64,000 bases of DNA from Rhodobacteraceae bacterium CCMM004 (GCA_004005435.1 RZWH01000005.1:62001-126000), one strand, 5' to 3'; numbered from the stretch's first letter, positions 19,367 through 29,353 are shown. Notes: generated by a model not told the origin, from the sequence alone. Program-made: numbers and translations.

Positions 19367-20004
19367 CAGACCGGCCCCAGGTCGCGTTGGGTGCCGATCA
19401 TGCTGTCGCGGGTGACGAGCGCGGCCAGTCGGTCCGCGTCCCACCCTTCGGTCCCGGCGGGGCGCTGGGGCACGACGAGGTAGCGCAGCTCGGCCGTCGA
19501 ATCCCAGATCCGCACGCCGCAGTCCTCGGGCAGGGTCACGCCGAACTCGGCCAGGACGGCGCGGGGTTCGCGCACGGCGCGGGCGCGGTAGGCGTTCGAG
19601 CGGTACCAGACCGGCGACATGCCGAGGAGCGCGAAGGGATAGCACGAGCACAGGGTGCAGACGACGAGGTTGTGGACGGTCGCGGTGTTCTCGACCGCCT
19701 TGAGATGGCCGGTTGCGTGGCCGTGGCAGCCCATCTCGCGCACCGCCGCGGCGGCGTCGGTCAGCAGGCGGGCGTGGAACGCGGGCTCGGTCCACGCGCG
19801 GGCGACGACATGGGCGCCGCGCTTGGGGCCCACCTCTTCGTCGTAGAGGCGGATCCAGGCGTCCAGCGTCTCCTGCGCCACCAGCCCCTTTTCCACCGCG
19901 AGGCTCTCCAACGCCTTGACGCGCAAGGCGGGGTCCGAGGGCAGATGGCTGTGCAGGTGGCGGTGGACCGCCGCGGCGTCGGTGGGATCGGGACCGTCAT
20001 GCAT
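19366..20004 (-). CDS. nthA: nitrile hydratase alpha subunit, cobalt type
   Basis: The alpha subunit holds the catalytic metal. The metal-binding motif is VVCTLCSC with C116, C119 and C121 counted from the ATG at 20004. Threonine between the first cysteine and leucine (CTLC) is the cobalt-type signature; iron enzymes have CSLC. The two cysteines of CSC are normally oxidised to sulfinic and sulfenic acids. Other landmarks are WYRSNAYRARAVREPRAVL and LRYLVVPQRPAGTEGW. An earlier in-frame ATG at 20040 is less likely. Gene order alpha-beta-accessory also fits the cobalt class. Thiocyanate hydrolase is an alternative family, less likely for a two-subunit layout. Confidence 0.93.
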   Translation of the reverse strand: MHDGPDPTDAAAVHRHLHSHLPSDPALRVKALESLAVEKGLVAQETLDAWIRLYDEEVGPKRGAHVVARAWTEPAFHARLLTDAAAAVREMGCHGHATGHLKAVENTATVHNLVVCTLCSCYPFALLGMSPVWYRSNAYRARAVREPRAVLAEFGVTLPEDCGVRIWDSTAELRYLVVPQRPAGTEGWDADRLAALVTRDSMIGTQRDLGPV

Positions 20005-20046
20005 GGGGGCGATCCTGGCCGGGCCGCCCGCCGCCGTCAACGCCGC

Positions 20047-20616
20047 TCAGCCGCCGGCGCGGCGCAGCCGTCCGCCCAGGTCCACGATCCGGCGCAGATA
20101 GCTGGCCGCGATGCAGTCACGGTCGGCGCCGCAGGCGTCGCGGTCCCCGCGCAGCCAGCGATTCTGCTCGGCGTCGTCGCGGGCGGCCTTTTGCGCGCCG
20201 TAGACCGCCCCGAGGGCGGCGTCGAGGTCGGCCAGAGTCTCGTCCGAGCAGATCGCCCGTTCCGTCGCGTTCAGCCGGGAGGCGTCGCACCACGGGCGCA
20301 TCAGCGGGTCGGGACCCCGCACCGGCGCGTTGGCCAAAGCGGCGATCCGGTCGCGATAGGCGCGCTCGATGCAGAACAGGTCGCGGCCGCAGACGTCGCG
20401 CTCGTTGCGGAGCCAATCGTTCTGATCGGCCATCGACACGCGCCCGGCGGCGGCGTCGAAGGCGGCGTTCAGCCGGGCGTCGAGATCCAGCAGGATGTTG
20501 TCGTTGCAGATCGTCGCCTCGGTGGGGTTGAGCCCGCCGTTGCGGCACCAGTCTGCGGCGGTCGCCGCTGCGGGCGCGGCCAGGAGGGCGAGGGCGAGAA
20601 AGGCGCGGCTGAGCAT
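20047..20616 (-). CDS. secreted LprI-like protein with two DUF1311-type repeats
   Basis: This is a 189-residue precursor with a signal peptide (MLSRAFLALALLAAPAAATA). The mature part contains two copies of a cysteine-rich unit: LNPTEATICNDNILLDLDARL and LNATERAICSDETLADLDAAL (each reads LNxTExxIC), followed by a QNxWLRxxRDxCGxDxxCI block (QNDWLRNERDVCG, QNRWLRGDRDACG). This pattern is typical of LprI/DUF1311 periplasmic proteins; some bind lysozyme, most have no known role. It lies 42 bases before the nitrile hydratase operon on the same strand; a functional link is not shown. Confidence 0.8.
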   Translation of the reverse strand: MLSRAFLALALLAAPAAATAADWCRNGGLNPTEATICNDNILLDLDARLNAAFDAAAGRVSMADQNDWLRNERDVCGRDLFCIERAYRDRIAALANAPVRGPDPLMRPWCDASRLNATERAICSDETLADLDAALGAVYGAQKAARDDAEQNRWLRGDRDACGADRDCIAASYLRRIVDLGGRLRRAGG

Positions 20617-20744
20617 GGGCGGTCTCCTTTGCCGGGGAAAACCGCCGTGCGGGGCATTCCGTTCCGGCCGCGTGCCCGCGGCGCCCGGCCCCGCGGGGCA
20701 GTTTTCGCCTTAGGCGAGGATATTTGACAAGGGAAGTTCGGGGT

Positions 20745-20769
20745 GGGCCGCCCCGCGGGGAGGCGGCCC
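20745..20769 (-). terminator. hairpin downstream of ggt
   Basis: gggccgcc at 20745-20752 pairs with ggcggccc at 20762-20769 around a 9-base loop, directly after the gamma-glutamyltransferase stop. It lacks a clear T run on the minus strand. A shorter hairpin with tcgcc and ggcga arms lies at about 20705-20717, next to a GGATATTTGACAAG string resembling the block at 50821-50841. Confidence 0.5.
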
Positions 20770-20778
20770 GGGGACGCC

Positions 20779-22575
20779 TCAGTCGCCCAGGGCGATGCCT
20801 TCGCGGCGCGGGTCGGCCGCGCCTTCGAGCGTGTCGCCGATGCGAATGGCGTGCAGCCCCGAGGTCAGTCCGCGCACGGAGGTCTCGTAGCCCAGCTCTT
20901 GCAACGCGGCGTCGAGGTCGGTTGCGGCGGTGCCCTCTTCCAGGTCGAAGGTGCCGAACCGGTTCACCAGATGCGGCGCCGACACCGCCTCTTGCACGTT
21001 CATCCCCCAGTCCACGTGGTTGACGATGGTCTGGGCGACGTAGCCGATGATCCGGCTGCCGCCGGGGGAACCGATGACCAGGTAAGGCTGATCGTCCTTC
21101 ATCACGATGGTGGGCGCCATGGACGACCGCGGCCGCTTGCCCGGCTCGACCCGGTTGGCGATGGGCACGCCCGCGTCATGGCTGCGGAAGGAAAAGTCGG
21201 TGAGCTCGTTGTTCAGCAGGAAGCCACCGGGCGCCATGACCCGCGAGCCGAAGCCGTTTTCGATGGTGGTGGTCATGCTGAGCGCATTGCCGTCGGCGTC
21301 GACGATGGAGATGTGGCTGGTAGAGGGAAACTCGATGGAGGTGTCGTCGGCCCAGTTCAGCGCGTGGTCCCATTCCGGCTCGCCCGGCGCGACCTCTTCG
21401 AGCGCCATGTCGGTCGACAGGAGTTCGGCGCGGGCGGCGAGGTAAGCGGGGTCGACGAGGCCCTCGACCGGCACCGGCACGTAGTCGCTGTCGGCCATGT
21501 AGCGGCCGCGGTCGGCGAAGGCGAGGCGCGAGGCATCGCCGATGAGCCGCCACGCATCGGCCGAGTCCGGCCCCATGGCCGCGAGGTCGACGGTGTCGAG
21601 CATCCCGAGGATCTGGCCGACGGTGAGGGCGCCGGACGACGGCGGGCCCATGCCGCAGACGTCGTGGTCGCGGTATTCTGCGCAGACCGCGGGCCGTTCG
21701 ACCACGTCGTAGAGCGCCAGATCGGTCATGGACAGAACGCCCGGATTGCCCTCGGCCCCCTGCACCGCCTGGACGATCCCGGCGGCGATCGGGCCGGTGT
21801 AGAAGGCGTCGGCCCCCTCGGCGGCGATGGCCCGCAGGGTCTCGGCATAGGCAGCGTTGGTCAGGGTGTCGCCCTCGGCGATCGCCGTGCCGCCGGGAAA
21901 GAAATACTCGGTCGTGGCCGCGAAGCGGTTCAGCCGCTCGTCGGAGGAGACCAGTTGTGCCAGGCGGGGCGATACGGCGAACCCGTCTTCGGCGTGGGCG
22001 ATGGCGGCGTCGAAGAGGCTGCCCCAGTTGGCCCGGCCCCACTTGCGGTGCGCGACCTCCATCAGGCGCGGGGTTCCTGGCGTGCCGACCGACCGGCCCC
22101 CGACGACGGCGTCCCAGAAGCCTAGGGGCTCGCCCGCGTCGTCCTGGAACAGCCGCGGCGTCGCGGCCAGCGGCGCGGTCTCGCGGCCGTCGAGCGTGGT
22201 CAGTTCGCCGCTCGCGGCATCGTAGTAGACCAGGAAGGCGCCCCCGCCCAGGCCCGAGGACTGCGGCTCGACCAGGCCGAGCACCGCCTGGACGGCGACC
22301 ATGGCGTCGGCGGCGCTGCCTCCGGCCTCGAGCACCGCGACGCCGGCCTCGACGGCCAGCGGATTGGCGGCGGCGACCATGTAGCTCTGGGCGGTGACGG
22401 GTTCGCCCGCCATCTTGGCCTCCATCGCCGCAGCGGCGGCCTCGGACACGTCGAAGGCGAACGCCTCCGCCTCGATCTCGGTCTCCGGCGCGACGCTGTC
22501 GGTGGCCTGCTGGGCATAGGCCGGCAGCGCCAGAAGCGCGGCCAGGGCGGTTGTGCGGGCGAGTAGGGTGGGCAT
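20779..22575 (-). CDS. ggt: gamma-glutamyltransferase (glutathione hydrolase)
   Basis: Ggt removes the gamma-glutamyl group from glutathione in the periplasm. The 598-residue precursor starts with a signal peptide (MPTLLARTTALAALLALPAYA). The N-terminal nucleophile is T419 in PSTSHISIVDADG, where autocleavage should generate the large and small subunits. Substrate residues are seen in LDGRETAPLAA, MGPPSSGAL and the C-terminal GSPGGSRIIGYVAQ. Length is normal. The gene is divergent from the aldo/keto reductase (137 bases between starts) and is followed by a hairpin. Confidence 0.94.
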   Translation of the reverse strand: MPTLLARTTALAALLALPAYAQQATDSVAPETEIEAEAFAFDVSEAAAAAMEAKMAGEPVTAQSYMVAAANPLAVEAGVAVLEAGGSAADAMVAVQAVLGLVEPQSSGLGGGAFLVYYDAASGELTTLDGRETAPLAATPRLFQDDAGEPLGFWDAVVGGRSVGTPGTPRLMEVAHRKWGRANWGSLFDAAIAHAEDGFAVSPRLAQLVSSDERLNRFAATTEYFFPGGTAIAEGDTLTNAAYAETLRAIAAEGADAFYTGPIAAGIVQAVQGAEGNPGVLSMTDLALYDVVERPAVCAEYRDHDVCGMGPPSSGALTVGQILGMLDTVDLAAMGPDSADAWRLIGDASRLAFADRGRYMADSDYVPVPVEGLVDPAYLAARAELLSTDMALEEVAPGEPEWDHALNWADDTSIEFPSTSHISIVDADGNALSMTTTIENGFGSRVMAPGGFLLNNELTDFSFRSHDAGVPIANRVEPGKRPRSSMAPTIVMKDDQPYLVIGSPGGSRIIGYVAQTIVNHVDWGMNVQEAVSAPHLVNRFGTFDLEEGTAATDLDAALQELGYETSVRGLTSGLHAIRIGDTLEGAADPRREGIALGD

Positions 22576-22712
22576 TGCGGATCCTCCTGCGGCAACTTCC
22601 CCTATGGTGTGCCGCCCTGACGCAGGGGCAAGCGGAAAGTGCGCCTGGGCGCCGGGTCTGTCCGCGCCCGGCGCGGTTGTCTATGCTCGGGCCGAAGACG
22701 AGGAGGACGCCC

Positions 22713-23744
22713 ATGACCTATCGCCCCGCCGAGGACCGCTATGACCGGATGGTCTATCGCCGCTGCGGCCGCTCGGGGGTCAAGCTGCCGGCGGTGAGCC
22801 TGGGCCTGTGGCACAATTTCGGCGACGATACGCCCCACGGCATGCGGCGATCGATCTGCCGCACCGCCTTTGATCACGGGATCACCCATTTCGATCTGGC
22901 GAACAACTACGGCCCGCCGCCGGGCAGCGCCGAGACGGCATTCGGCGAGATCCTGCGGACCGACTTTGCCGGGTATCGCGACGAACTGATCGTGAGTTCC
23001 AAGGCGGGCTACGACATGTGGCCCGGGCCCTATGGCGAGTGGGGCAGCCGCAAATATCTGATCGCGTCCTGCGACCAGAGCCTACGGCGTTTGGGCCTCG
23101 ACTATGTCGACATCTTCTATTCCCACCGCTTCGACCCCGACACCCCGCTGGAAGAGACCATGGGCGCGCTCGACCACATCGTCAGGTCGGGGCGGGCGCT
23201 CTATGCCGGGATCTCGTCCTACAACACCGCGCGGACACGCGAGGCGGTCGCGATCCTGGAGGGGCTGGGCACGCCCTGTCTGATCCACCAGCCGAGCTAC
23301 AACATGCTGAACCGATGGGTCGAACGCGACCGGCTGCGCGAGACGCTGGCAGACATGGGCGTGGGCGCCATCGCGTTTACGCCTCTGGCGCAAGGGATGC
23401 TGACCAAGAAATACCTCGGCGGCATCCCCGAGGACAGCCGCGCGGCGCAAGACAAATCGCTCGACGCCGGGACGATCACGGACGCGGCGCTGGACAGCAT
23501 CCGGCGGCTGAACGACATCGCCGCCCGCCGGGGTCAGAGCCTGGCGCAGATGGCCATCGCCTGGGTGCTCAGGGGCGACGGCATCACCTCGGCCCTGATC
23601 GGCGCGTCTCGGCCCGAGCAGGTGGCCGAGTGTGCGGGCGCGGCGGCGCGGCTGGACTTCACCGACGAGGAACTGGCCGAGATCGACGCGGTGAGCGGGG
23701 AGCGTGACATCAATCTCTGGTCCGCCTCGTCCGAAGGGGTCTGA
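22713..23744 (+). CDS. aldo/keto reductase, YghZ/Kvbeta-like
   Basis: This is a 343-residue NADPH-dependent reductase of the AKR14/YghZ type, which reduces L-glyceraldehyde 3-phosphate and methylglyoxal-like aldehydes. The catalytic tetrad is visible: Asp and Tyr in [17 protein letters not shown], Lys in [10 protein letters not shown], His in DIFYSHRFD. Other landmarks are [11 protein letters not shown] and the cofactor-binding [14 protein letters not shown]. The ATG at 22713 follows AGGAGG by a good distance; the upstream open frame is ignored. It is followed after 5 bases by nadD. Confidence 0.92.
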   Translation: MTYRPAEDRYDRMVYRRCGRSGVKLPAVSLGLWHNFGDDTPHGMRRSICRTAFDHGITHFDLANNYGPPPGSAETAFGEILRTDFAGYRDELIVSSKAGYDMWPGPYGEWGSRKYLIASCDQSLRRLGLDYVDIFYSHRFDPDTPLEETMGALDHIVRSGRALYAGISSYNTARTREAVAILEGLGTPCLIHQPSYNMLNRWVERDRLRETLADMGVGAIAFTPLAQGMLTKKYLGGIPEDSRAAQDKSLDAGTITDAALDSIRRLNDIAARRGQSLAQMAIAWVLRGDGITSALIGASRPEQVAECAGAAARLDFTDEELAEIDAVSGERDINLWSASSEGV

Positions 23745-23749
23745 CGCGC

Positions 23750-24364
23750 GTGCGGCAGGGTTGGCCCGTGGCGCGGGCGGGGCAGGTGGTGGGCCTGTTG
23801 GGCGGGTCGTTCGATCCGCCCCATGGCGGGCATCTCCACATCACCGAAGAGGCGCTGGTCCGCTTCGGGCTCGACCGGGTCTGGTGGCTGATCACGCCGG
23901 GCAACCCGCTCAAGGAACGGGGGCCCGCACCCCTGGCCGACCGCCTGGCCGCTGCGACGGCGCTGGTCGATCACCCGCGGGTGTCCGTCACCGGGCTGGA
24001 GGCCGACCTGGGCACGCGGTTCACCGCCGAGACGCTGGCGGCGCTCATGGCGCGCTATCCCGGCGTGCGCTTCGTCTGGCTGATGGGGGCCGACAACCTG
24101 GCGCAGCTCCACCGCTGGGACCGCTGGACGCAGATCGTGGAGACGGTTCCGCTGGGCGTGCTGGCCCGGCCGGGTCAGCGCATCTCGGCGCGGTTCTCGG
24201 TCGCGGCGCGGCGCTATCGCTGGGCCAAGCTGCCGCCCAGCGCGGCGCGGCGTCTGGGGCAGAGTGAACCGCCGTGCTGGTGCTTCGTTAACATTCCCAT
24301 GCGGCCCGACAGTTCGACCGCGCTCAGGGCCCAGGGTGCCTGGCCGGGCGGAGCGGACGCTTGA
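23750..24364 (+). CDS. nadD: nicotinate-nucleotide adenylyltransferase
   Basis: NadD joins nicotinate mononucleotide and ATP to make deamido-NAD. The 204-residue protein has the nucleotidyltransferase motif [39 protein letters not shown] and VLARPGQ; an ISTTxIR-like C-terminal motif is replaced by [15 protein letters not shown]. The GTG at 23750 lies 5 bases after the reductase stop. In many relatives nadD sits near rsfS and proA; here it adjoins dacB instead. Confidence 0.92.
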   Translation: MRQGWPVARAGQVVGLLGGSFDPPHGGHLHITEEALVRFGLDRVWWLITPGNPLKERGPAPLADRLAAATALVDHPRVSVTGLEADLGTRFTAETLAALMARYPGVRFVWLMGADNLAQLHRWDRWTQIVETVPLGVLARPGQRISARFSVAARRYRWAKLPPSAARRLGQSEPPCWCFVNIPMRPDSSTALRAQGAWPGGADA

Positions 24365-24406
24365 AGCGGGCGCCCCGGCGCGGTTAAGACAAGACGGTGT
24401 AACGGT

Positions 24407-25885
24407 ATGGCTGACAGAGACATGGTAACGCGGCGCGAGGTGATTGCGGGGCTGTGCGCCCTGGGGGCGGCTCCGGCCTGGGCGGAGGCACCGGAGCGGT
24501 CGATCCGCCCGGCCCCGCGCGCGCCCGATTTCTACAAGACCGCCGTGCCGTCGCCAGAATCCCTGATCGCCGACGCGCGGCTCGGGGGGAAGGTCAGCTT
24601 CGTCGTCGCAGATGCCCGGACCGGCCGAGTTCTGGAGAGCCACAAACCGCTGCTGCCGCAGCCGCCGGCCAGCACGGCCAAGGCGCTGACCGCGTTATAC
24701 GGGCTCGACACCCTGGGCGCCGATCACCGCTACGAGACGCGGCTGATCGCCACCGGGCCGCTGGAGAACGGTCGAATCGACGGCGATCTGGTGCTGGCCG
24801 GCGGCGGCGATCCGACGCTCGACACGGACGGCCTGGCCGAGCTGGCCGCGGCGCTCAAGGACGCGGGGCTGCGCGAAGTCGGCGGGGCGTTCCGCATCTG
24901 GACCGGCGCACTGCCCGAGGTCTACGAGATCGACGTCGAACAGCCAGACCATGTGGGCTATAATCCCGCTTTGGGCGGGTTGAACCTGAACTTCAACCGC
25001 GTGCATTTCGAGTGGAAGCGCGGCGGCGGCAGCTACACCGTCACCATGGACGCGCGGTCGGCCAAATATCGCCCCCGCGTGTCGATGGCGCAGATGCGGG
25101 TCGTGAACCGCAAGGTGCCGATCTACACCTACGAGAACGGCGGCGACCGGGACCAATGGACGGTGGCCCAGGCGGCGCTGGGGGACGGCGGAGCGCGGTG
25201 GCTGCCCGTGCGGCGGCCGGGGCTCTATGCTGGGGAGGTGTTCCAGTCGCTGGCGCGGTCCCACGGCATTGCGCTGGGCGGGATCGAGCGGGCCGAGGCG
25301 GCGCCTCGGGGCACGACCCTCGCGTCGCGGGCCAGCCCGCCGCTGACCCGCATCGTGCGGGACATGCTGAAATACTCCACCAACTCCACCGCCGAAATCG
25401 TCGGCATGAGCGCCTCGCACGCGCGGGACGGCGATGTGGCGGCGCTGCCTCAGTCGGCCACCATCATGAACGCCTGGCTCCAGACCACTGTGGGCCTGCG
25501 GTCGGTGAGTCTGGAGGATCACTCCGGGTTGGGCGACGACAGCCGCATCACCGCGCGCGACATGGTGACGGCGATGGTGAAGAACGGCCCGGACGGCCCG
25601 CTGGCCGATCTGATGAAAGGTTTCGACGTGAGCGAGGCGGCGCCGAACGCCACCGTGCGGGCCAAGACCGGCACCCTGAACTTCGTCAGCGCGCTGGCGG
25701 GGTTCGTGACCCAAGGGGGGCAGCCGCCGCTGGCCTTTGCGATCTTCTGCGCCGACACGGATCGGCGCGATGCGCTGACCGTCGCCCAAAGAGAGCGGCC
25801 CGAGGGCGGCCGCGCCTGGGCCCGCCGCGCGCGGTCGCTCCAGCGCGAGCTGATTGCGCGCTGGAGCGTGGTGCATTCCGCCTGA
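24407..25885 (+). CDS. dacB: D-alanyl-D-alanine carboxypeptidase/endopeptidase (PBP4)
   Basis: DacB trims or cleaves peptidoglycan peptides in the periplasm. The 492-residue precursor has a twin-arginine-like N-terminus (TRREVIAGLCALGAAPAWA). The three penicillin-binding motifs are S89-T-A-K92 in PPASTAKALT, STN in LKYSTNSTAEI and KTG in RAKTGTLN. The large insertion between the first two motifs is the PBP4 class mark. A second ATG at 24422 is possible and would put RR nearer the start. The gene follows nadD by 42 bases. Confidence 0.93.
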   Translation: MADRDMVTRREVIAGLCALGAAPAWAEAPERSIRPAPRAPDFYKTAVPSPESLIADARLGGKVSFVVADARTGRVLESHKPLLPQPPASTAKALTALYGLDTLGADHRYETRLIATGPLENGRIDGDLVLAGGGDPTLDTDGLAELAAALKDAGLREVGGAFRIWTGALPEVYEIDVEQPDHVGYNPALGGLNLNFNRVHFEWKRGGGSYTVTMDARSAKYRPRVSMAQMRVVNRKVPIYTYENGGDRDQWTVAQAALGDGGARWLPVRRPGLYAGEVFQSLARSHGIALGGIERAEAAPRGTTLASRASPPLTRIVRDMLKYSTNSTAEIVGMSASHARDGDVAALPQSATIMNAWLQTTVGLRSVSLEDHSGLGDDSRITARDMVTAMVKNGPDGPLADLMKGFDVSEAAPNATVRAKTGTLNFVSALAGFVTQGGQPPLAFAIFCADTDRRDALTVAQRERPEGGRAWARRARSLQRELIARWSVVHSA

Positions 25886-25891
25886 CGGCGA

Positions 25892-26077
25892 TCAGGCGCG
25901 GGCAGTGCCGCCGCGCGGTCCGGCGAAGAACCAGATGATGAAGCCGATGACCGGAAGGATCAGCACGAGCAGGGTCCAGAGAATCTTGGAGCCCGTGGAG
26001 GCGCTGCTGGTCAGGATATTGTAGAGCGCGTAGACGTCCGCGATCACGACGATCAGGCCGACGATGCCATATTCCAT
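25892..26077 (-). CDS. PLDc_N-type two-helix membrane protein
   Basis: This 61-residue protein has two membrane helices (MEYGIVGLIVVIADVYALYN, and ILWTLLVLILPVIGFIIWFF) and a short basic end (GPRGG). The KILWTLLVLILPVIGFIIWFFAG pattern is that of the phospholipase D nuclease N-terminal family, small proteins related to the membrane anchor of cardiolipin synthases. No catalytic domain is attached. Its minus-strand stop is 6 bases from dacB. The ATG at 26077 has gaaggtga upstream. Confidence 0.82.
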   Translation of the reverse strand: MEYGIVGLIVVIADVYALYNILTSSASTGSKILWTLLVLILPVIGFIIWFFAGPRGGTARA

Positions 26078-26237
26078 AGTGTGTCACCTTCTAAAGAAAC
26101 CATGCGGTCGGGGCCGCTTCTGCCCATAAAACGGCGCGTCACCACGAAAAAGTTCCGCAGAGATTTGGAACCGGGAGGGAGGGATCCGCACTGTGCAGGC
26201 AAATGCCTCTGTGCAAGTGCTTGAAAAGGAGACCGCA

Positions 26238-26546
26238 ATGAAAGCCGGATCCACTATCGCCATCGCCGCCGTCGTGGCCATCGCCGTCGCCGCCGGGTTC
26301 TACTTCATCGACATCGAGCAGACGCAGGAGGCCCGCCTCCCCGACGTCGACGTGAATGTCGAGGCGGGCGAGCTGCCCGAGTTCGACGTGCAGACCGGAT
26401 CGATCTCGCTGACCGAGGAGCAGGTGGACGTGACCGTGCCCGAGGTCGAGGTGACGACCACCGAAAAGACGCTGACCGTGCCGAGCCTCAACATCGAGCC
26501 GGCGCCGGAAGGCGACAACCGCGTGGCCGCGAACCAGGCCGACTGA
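26238..26546 (+). CDS. small membrane-anchored acidic protein
   Basis: I do not recognise this 102-residue protein. A single N-terminal membrane segment ([19 protein letters not shown]) is followed by an acidic, valine-rich periplasmic tail ([38 protein letters not shown]). The alternating V/D/E pattern suggests beta strands. The start at 26238 has AAAAGGAGA in front; an upstream start at 26193 is less likely. It is divergent from the PLDc_N gene. This 160-base gap holds the AT-rich patch around 26080-26140 but no promoter I can name. Confidence 0.75.
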   Translation: MKAGSTIAIAAVVAIAVAAGFYFIDIEQTQEARLPDVDVNVEAGELPEFDVQTGSISLTEEQVDVTVPEVEVTTTEKTLTVPSLNIEPAPEGDNRVAANQAD

Positions 26547-26575
26547 GCCGCGCATTTGCGCGAGACGTGACCTCT

Positions 26576-26597
26576 GGGGCGTCCTTCGGGGCGCCCC
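26576..26597. terminator. hairpin between convergent genes
   Basis: GGGGCG at 26576-26581 pairs with CGCCCC at 26592-26597 around ten bases. It lies between the stops of the small acidic protein gene and the TerB-like gene and could serve both; no T run is present. Confidence 0.4.
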
Positions 26598-26607
26598 AAC
26601 TCGTTTG

Positions 26608-27030
26608 TCAGAGCGTCATGTGCCTGGCGCGGGCGCCGCGTTCGATGGCCGCGGCGTGCAGACGGCCGATGCTCAGTTCGTGGCGGATTTCCTCCAGCAG
26701 CCTGAGTTCGTCGTCCCCCAGGGTGCCGTCCGCGGCGGCCACGTCGCAGGCCAGCGCATACGCCGTCTCGAACAACTTTTCCGGCAGATGCTCGCGGATC
26801 AGACCGAAGAGCGCGTCGAGCCCCTCTTCTTCGGAAAACAGATCGAACACGACTTCGGACACGCCGCGGATCCGGTCCTGGTCGTAGCCGTTGAAGACGG
26901 GCAGGTGGTTGACGATCCGCTCGATGGTCAGCAGCTCGCTGGTGCTCATCCGCTCGTCCGATGCCGACGTGGCCACCATCACCGCGACGAGGCTGTCCTG
27001 CGGCGTCATGGAATGGGAGAAGTCGGTCAC
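26608..27030 (-). CDS. TerB-family protein
   Basis: This 140-residue all-alpha protein is of the TerB/TerB-like type: the repeated acidic helix pairs [19 protein letters not shown] and [20 protein letters not shown] match the metal-binding TerB fold (DG(x)2(x)E). Such proteins are linked to envelope stress and tellurite resistance, but no other ter gene is here. There is no signal peptide. It is divergent from lysS; starts are 111 bases apart. Confidence 0.85.
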   Translation of the reverse strand: MTDFSHSMTPQDSLVAVMVATSASDERMSTSELLTIERIVNHLPVFNGYDQDRIRGVSEVVFDLFSEEEGLDALFGLIREHLPEKLFETAYALACDVAAADGTLGDDELRLLEEIRHELSIGRLHAAAIERGARARHMTL

Positions 27031-27141
27031 GTGCGCTCCTGTCTGCGGCGTCCCGGGCGGACATTATTGACCTCGCGACGGGACGGCAATAGGGACTGGC
27101 GCTTGTTGGAACGCCCCGGCGGGGCGGTGATGGAGCGTGTG

Positions 27142-28731
27142 ATGAGCGATCTGAGGGACGCGGCGATGCAGTCGAAGGCCTGGCCTTTCGAAGAGGCGCG
27201 TCGCCTGATCAAACGTTACGAGGCCGCGCCGCCCAAGAAGGGGCATGTCCTGTTCGAGACGGGCTATGGGCCGTCGGGGCTGCCGCATATCGGGACGTTC
27301 GGCGAGGTGCTGCGCACGACCATGGTGCGGCGCGCTTTCGAAGTGTTGTCCGACATCCCGACGCGGCTGATCTGCTTCTCCGACGACATGGACGGGCTGC
27401 GCAAGGTGCCCGACAACGTGCCGAACCGCGAGGCGCTGGCCGAGCATTTGCAGAGGCCGCTGACCCGGGTGCCCGATCCGTTCGGCGAGTACGAAAGCTT
27501 TGGCCACCACAACAACGCGATGTTGCGGCGGTTTCTCGACACCTTTGGGTTCGAGTACGAGTTCTACTCGGCGGCCGAGTTCTATGCCTCGGGGCGGTTC
27601 GACGCGACGCTTCTGCTGGCCTGCGAGCGCTACGATGCGCTGATGGAGGTGATGCTGAAGAGCCTGCGCGAGGAGCGTCAGGCGACATATTCGATCTTTC
27701 TGCCGATCAGTCCCACGACGGGGCGCGTGCTATACGTGCCGTTGAAGGAGGTGACGGCGGACGGCCACATCACCTTCGACGACGAGGACGGCACCGAGAC
27801 GACCCTGCCCGTCACCGGCGGCAATGTGAAGTTTCAGTGGAAGCCGGACTTCGGTGCGCGCTGGGCGGCGCTGGGCGTCGATTTCGAGCCCTATGGCAAA
27901 GAGCACGCGCCGAACACGCCGATCTATTCCGAGATCTGCCGCATCCTCGGCGGGACGCCGCCCGAGGTGTTCACCTATGAGCTGTTTCTCGACGACAAGG
28001 GCTCGAAGATTTCCAAGAGCCAGGGCAACGGCATCTCCATTGACGAGTGGCTGCGCTATGCGTCGACCGAGAGCTTGTCCTATTTCATGTATCAAAAGCC
28101 CAAGACGGCCAAGCGTCTGTATTTCGACGTGATCCCCAAGGCGGTGGACGAGTATCACCAGCAACTGCGCGCCTACGCCGATCAGGACGCCAAGGCGCGG
28201 CTGGCGAACCCGGTCTACCACATCCACGGCCACAACGTGCCGGGGTCCAACATGGTGGTGTCGTTCGCCATGCTGCTGAACCTTGCGAGCGTGGCGGCGG
28301 CCGAGGATTCCGAAACGCTCTGGGGGTTCATCCGCCGCTATGCGCCCGAGGCGGGGCCCGAGACACACCCGGATCTCGACGCCGCGGCCGAGCGGGCGGT
28401 GCGCTATTACAACGACTTCGTCAAGCCGGCGAAGGTGTATCGCGCCCCCGACGCGCGCGAGCGCGCGGCGCTCGCGGACCTGGCCGGGAGATTGCGCGCG
28501 TGGGACGGCGGGCGCGATGCCGAAGCGCTCCAATCCGAGGTGTTCGCGGTGGGCAAGGCGCACGGGTTCGAGCCGCTGCGCGACTGGTTCCGTGCGCTCT
28601 ATGAGGTGCTCTTGGGCGCGAGCCAGGGGCCGCGGTTCGGCGGGTTTGTCGCGCTCTACGGCGTGGAGGAGACGGCGGCGCTGATCGACCGGGCGCTGGC
28701 CGGCGACCTGGCCCAACCCGCGGAGGCGTGA
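27142..28731 (+). CDS. lysS: lysyl-tRNA synthetase, class I
   Basis: This charges tRNA-Lys and is of the class I type, common in archaea, spirochaetes and alphaproteobacteria, instead of the usual class II enzyme. The 529-residue protein has the HIGH-like [17 protein letters not shown] as KISKSQGN, and the class I LysRS helices at the C-terminus ([14 protein letters not shown]). I prefer the ATG at 27142 because GGAG lies at 27132-27135, at proper distance; an ATG at 27130 would add four residues. It ends with TGA close to the DUF4864 gene. Confidence 0.95.
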   Translation: MSDLRDAAMQSKAWPFEEARRLIKRYEAAPPKKGHVLFETGYGPSGLPHIGTFGEVLRTTMVRRAFEVLSDIPTRLICFSDDMDGLRKVPDNVPNREALAEHLQRPLTRVPDPFGEYESFGHHNNAMLRRFLDTFGFEYEFYSAAEFYASGRFDATLLLACERYDALMEVMLKSLREERQATYSIFLPISPTTGRVLYVPLKEVTADGHITFDDEDGTETTLPVTGGNVKFQWKPDFGARWAALGVDFEPYGKEHAPNTPIYSEICRILGGTPPEVFTYELFLDDKGSKISKSQGNGISIDEWLRYASTESLSYFMYQKPKTAKRLYFDVIPKAVDEYHQQLRAYADQDAKARLANPVYHIHGHNVPGSNMVVSFAMLLNLASVAAAEDSETLWGFIRRYAPEAGPETHPDLDAAAERAVRYYNDFVKPAKVYRAPDARERAALADLAGRLRAWDGGRDAEALQSEVFAVGKAHGFEPLRDWFRALYEVLLGASQGPRFGGFVALYGVEETAALIDRALAGDLAQPAEA

Positions 28732-28802
28732 TCCCGGCGCACGTTGACCGGGCGCGCGCGCCGCCTACCGTTCACTGGGTGCAGCGATCGGGAGGATCGA
28801 CG

Positions 28803-29213
28803 ATGAGACGATGGATTGCAGCGGCCGCAGTGGCCGCGGTCCTGGCCGGTGGCGCCGCGGCCGAGGAGACGCCGGACGCGGCCATTCGCGGGGTGATCCA
28901 GAGCCAAATCGACGCTTTCCTCGCCGACGATTTCGCCACCGCGTTCACCTATGCCTCGCCGATGATCAAGCGGATCTTCGGCACGGCGGACCGGTTCGGC
29001 GGGATGGTGCGCCAGGGCTATCCCATGGTCTATCGTCCCAGCGACGTGCGCTTCGTCGAGGCGCGCGAGGCGGGCGGCGCGGTGTTTCAGAAGGTGCTGA
29101 TGCGTGGCCCCGCAGGCGCCTATCACCTGCTGGAATACGAGATGATCCCGACGCCCGACGGCTGGCAGATCAACGGCGTCCGGCTGTTGGAGGCCGCCCA
29201 ACTCGGCGCCTGA
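28803..29213 (+). CDS. DUF4864 secreted protein
   Basis: This 136-residue precursor has a signal peptide (MRRWIAAAAVAAVLAGGAAA) and a DUF4864-type domain: IRGVIQSQIDAFLADDFATAF, ASPMIKRIFG, MVRQGYPMVYRPSDVRF and a closing DGWQINGVRLLE. The fold resembles SnoaL/NTF2 small periplasmic domains; its function is unknown. The ATG at 28803 with gggaggatcg in front is better than an upstream frame start. It follows lysS by 71 bases. The next 140 bases contain no gene but have a GC-rich inverted repeat near 29304-29330. Confidence 0.85.
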   Translation: MRRWIAAAAVAAVLAGGAAAEETPDAAIRGVIQSQIDAFLADDFATAFTYASPMIKRIFGTADRFGGMVRQGYPMVYRPSDVRFVEAREAGGAVFQKVLMRGPAGAYHLLEYEMIPTPDGWQINGVRLLEAAQLGA

Positions 29214-29353
29214 GCGCACGCTCCGCTGAGACCGCGTTAAAGCCCCACTGCTACCCCTTTGCGCCGACCCGGAGGCTTGCGTCCGGTGGCCAGCGCCCGC
29301 CCGGTTCGCGCCCCCGCGCCGTTCGGGGCGCGCGCCGACAGAAAGGGATAGCG

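Noticed and set aside
26078-26237. GGAACC as a possible sigma-E/EcfG-type minus-35
   Set aside because: No suitable minus-10 element is found at the right spacing.
29214-29353. Short minus-strand frames before the beta-helix gene
   Set aside because: They have no ribosome-binding sites and run into a GC-rich inverted repeat; more likely an intergenic element than a gene.
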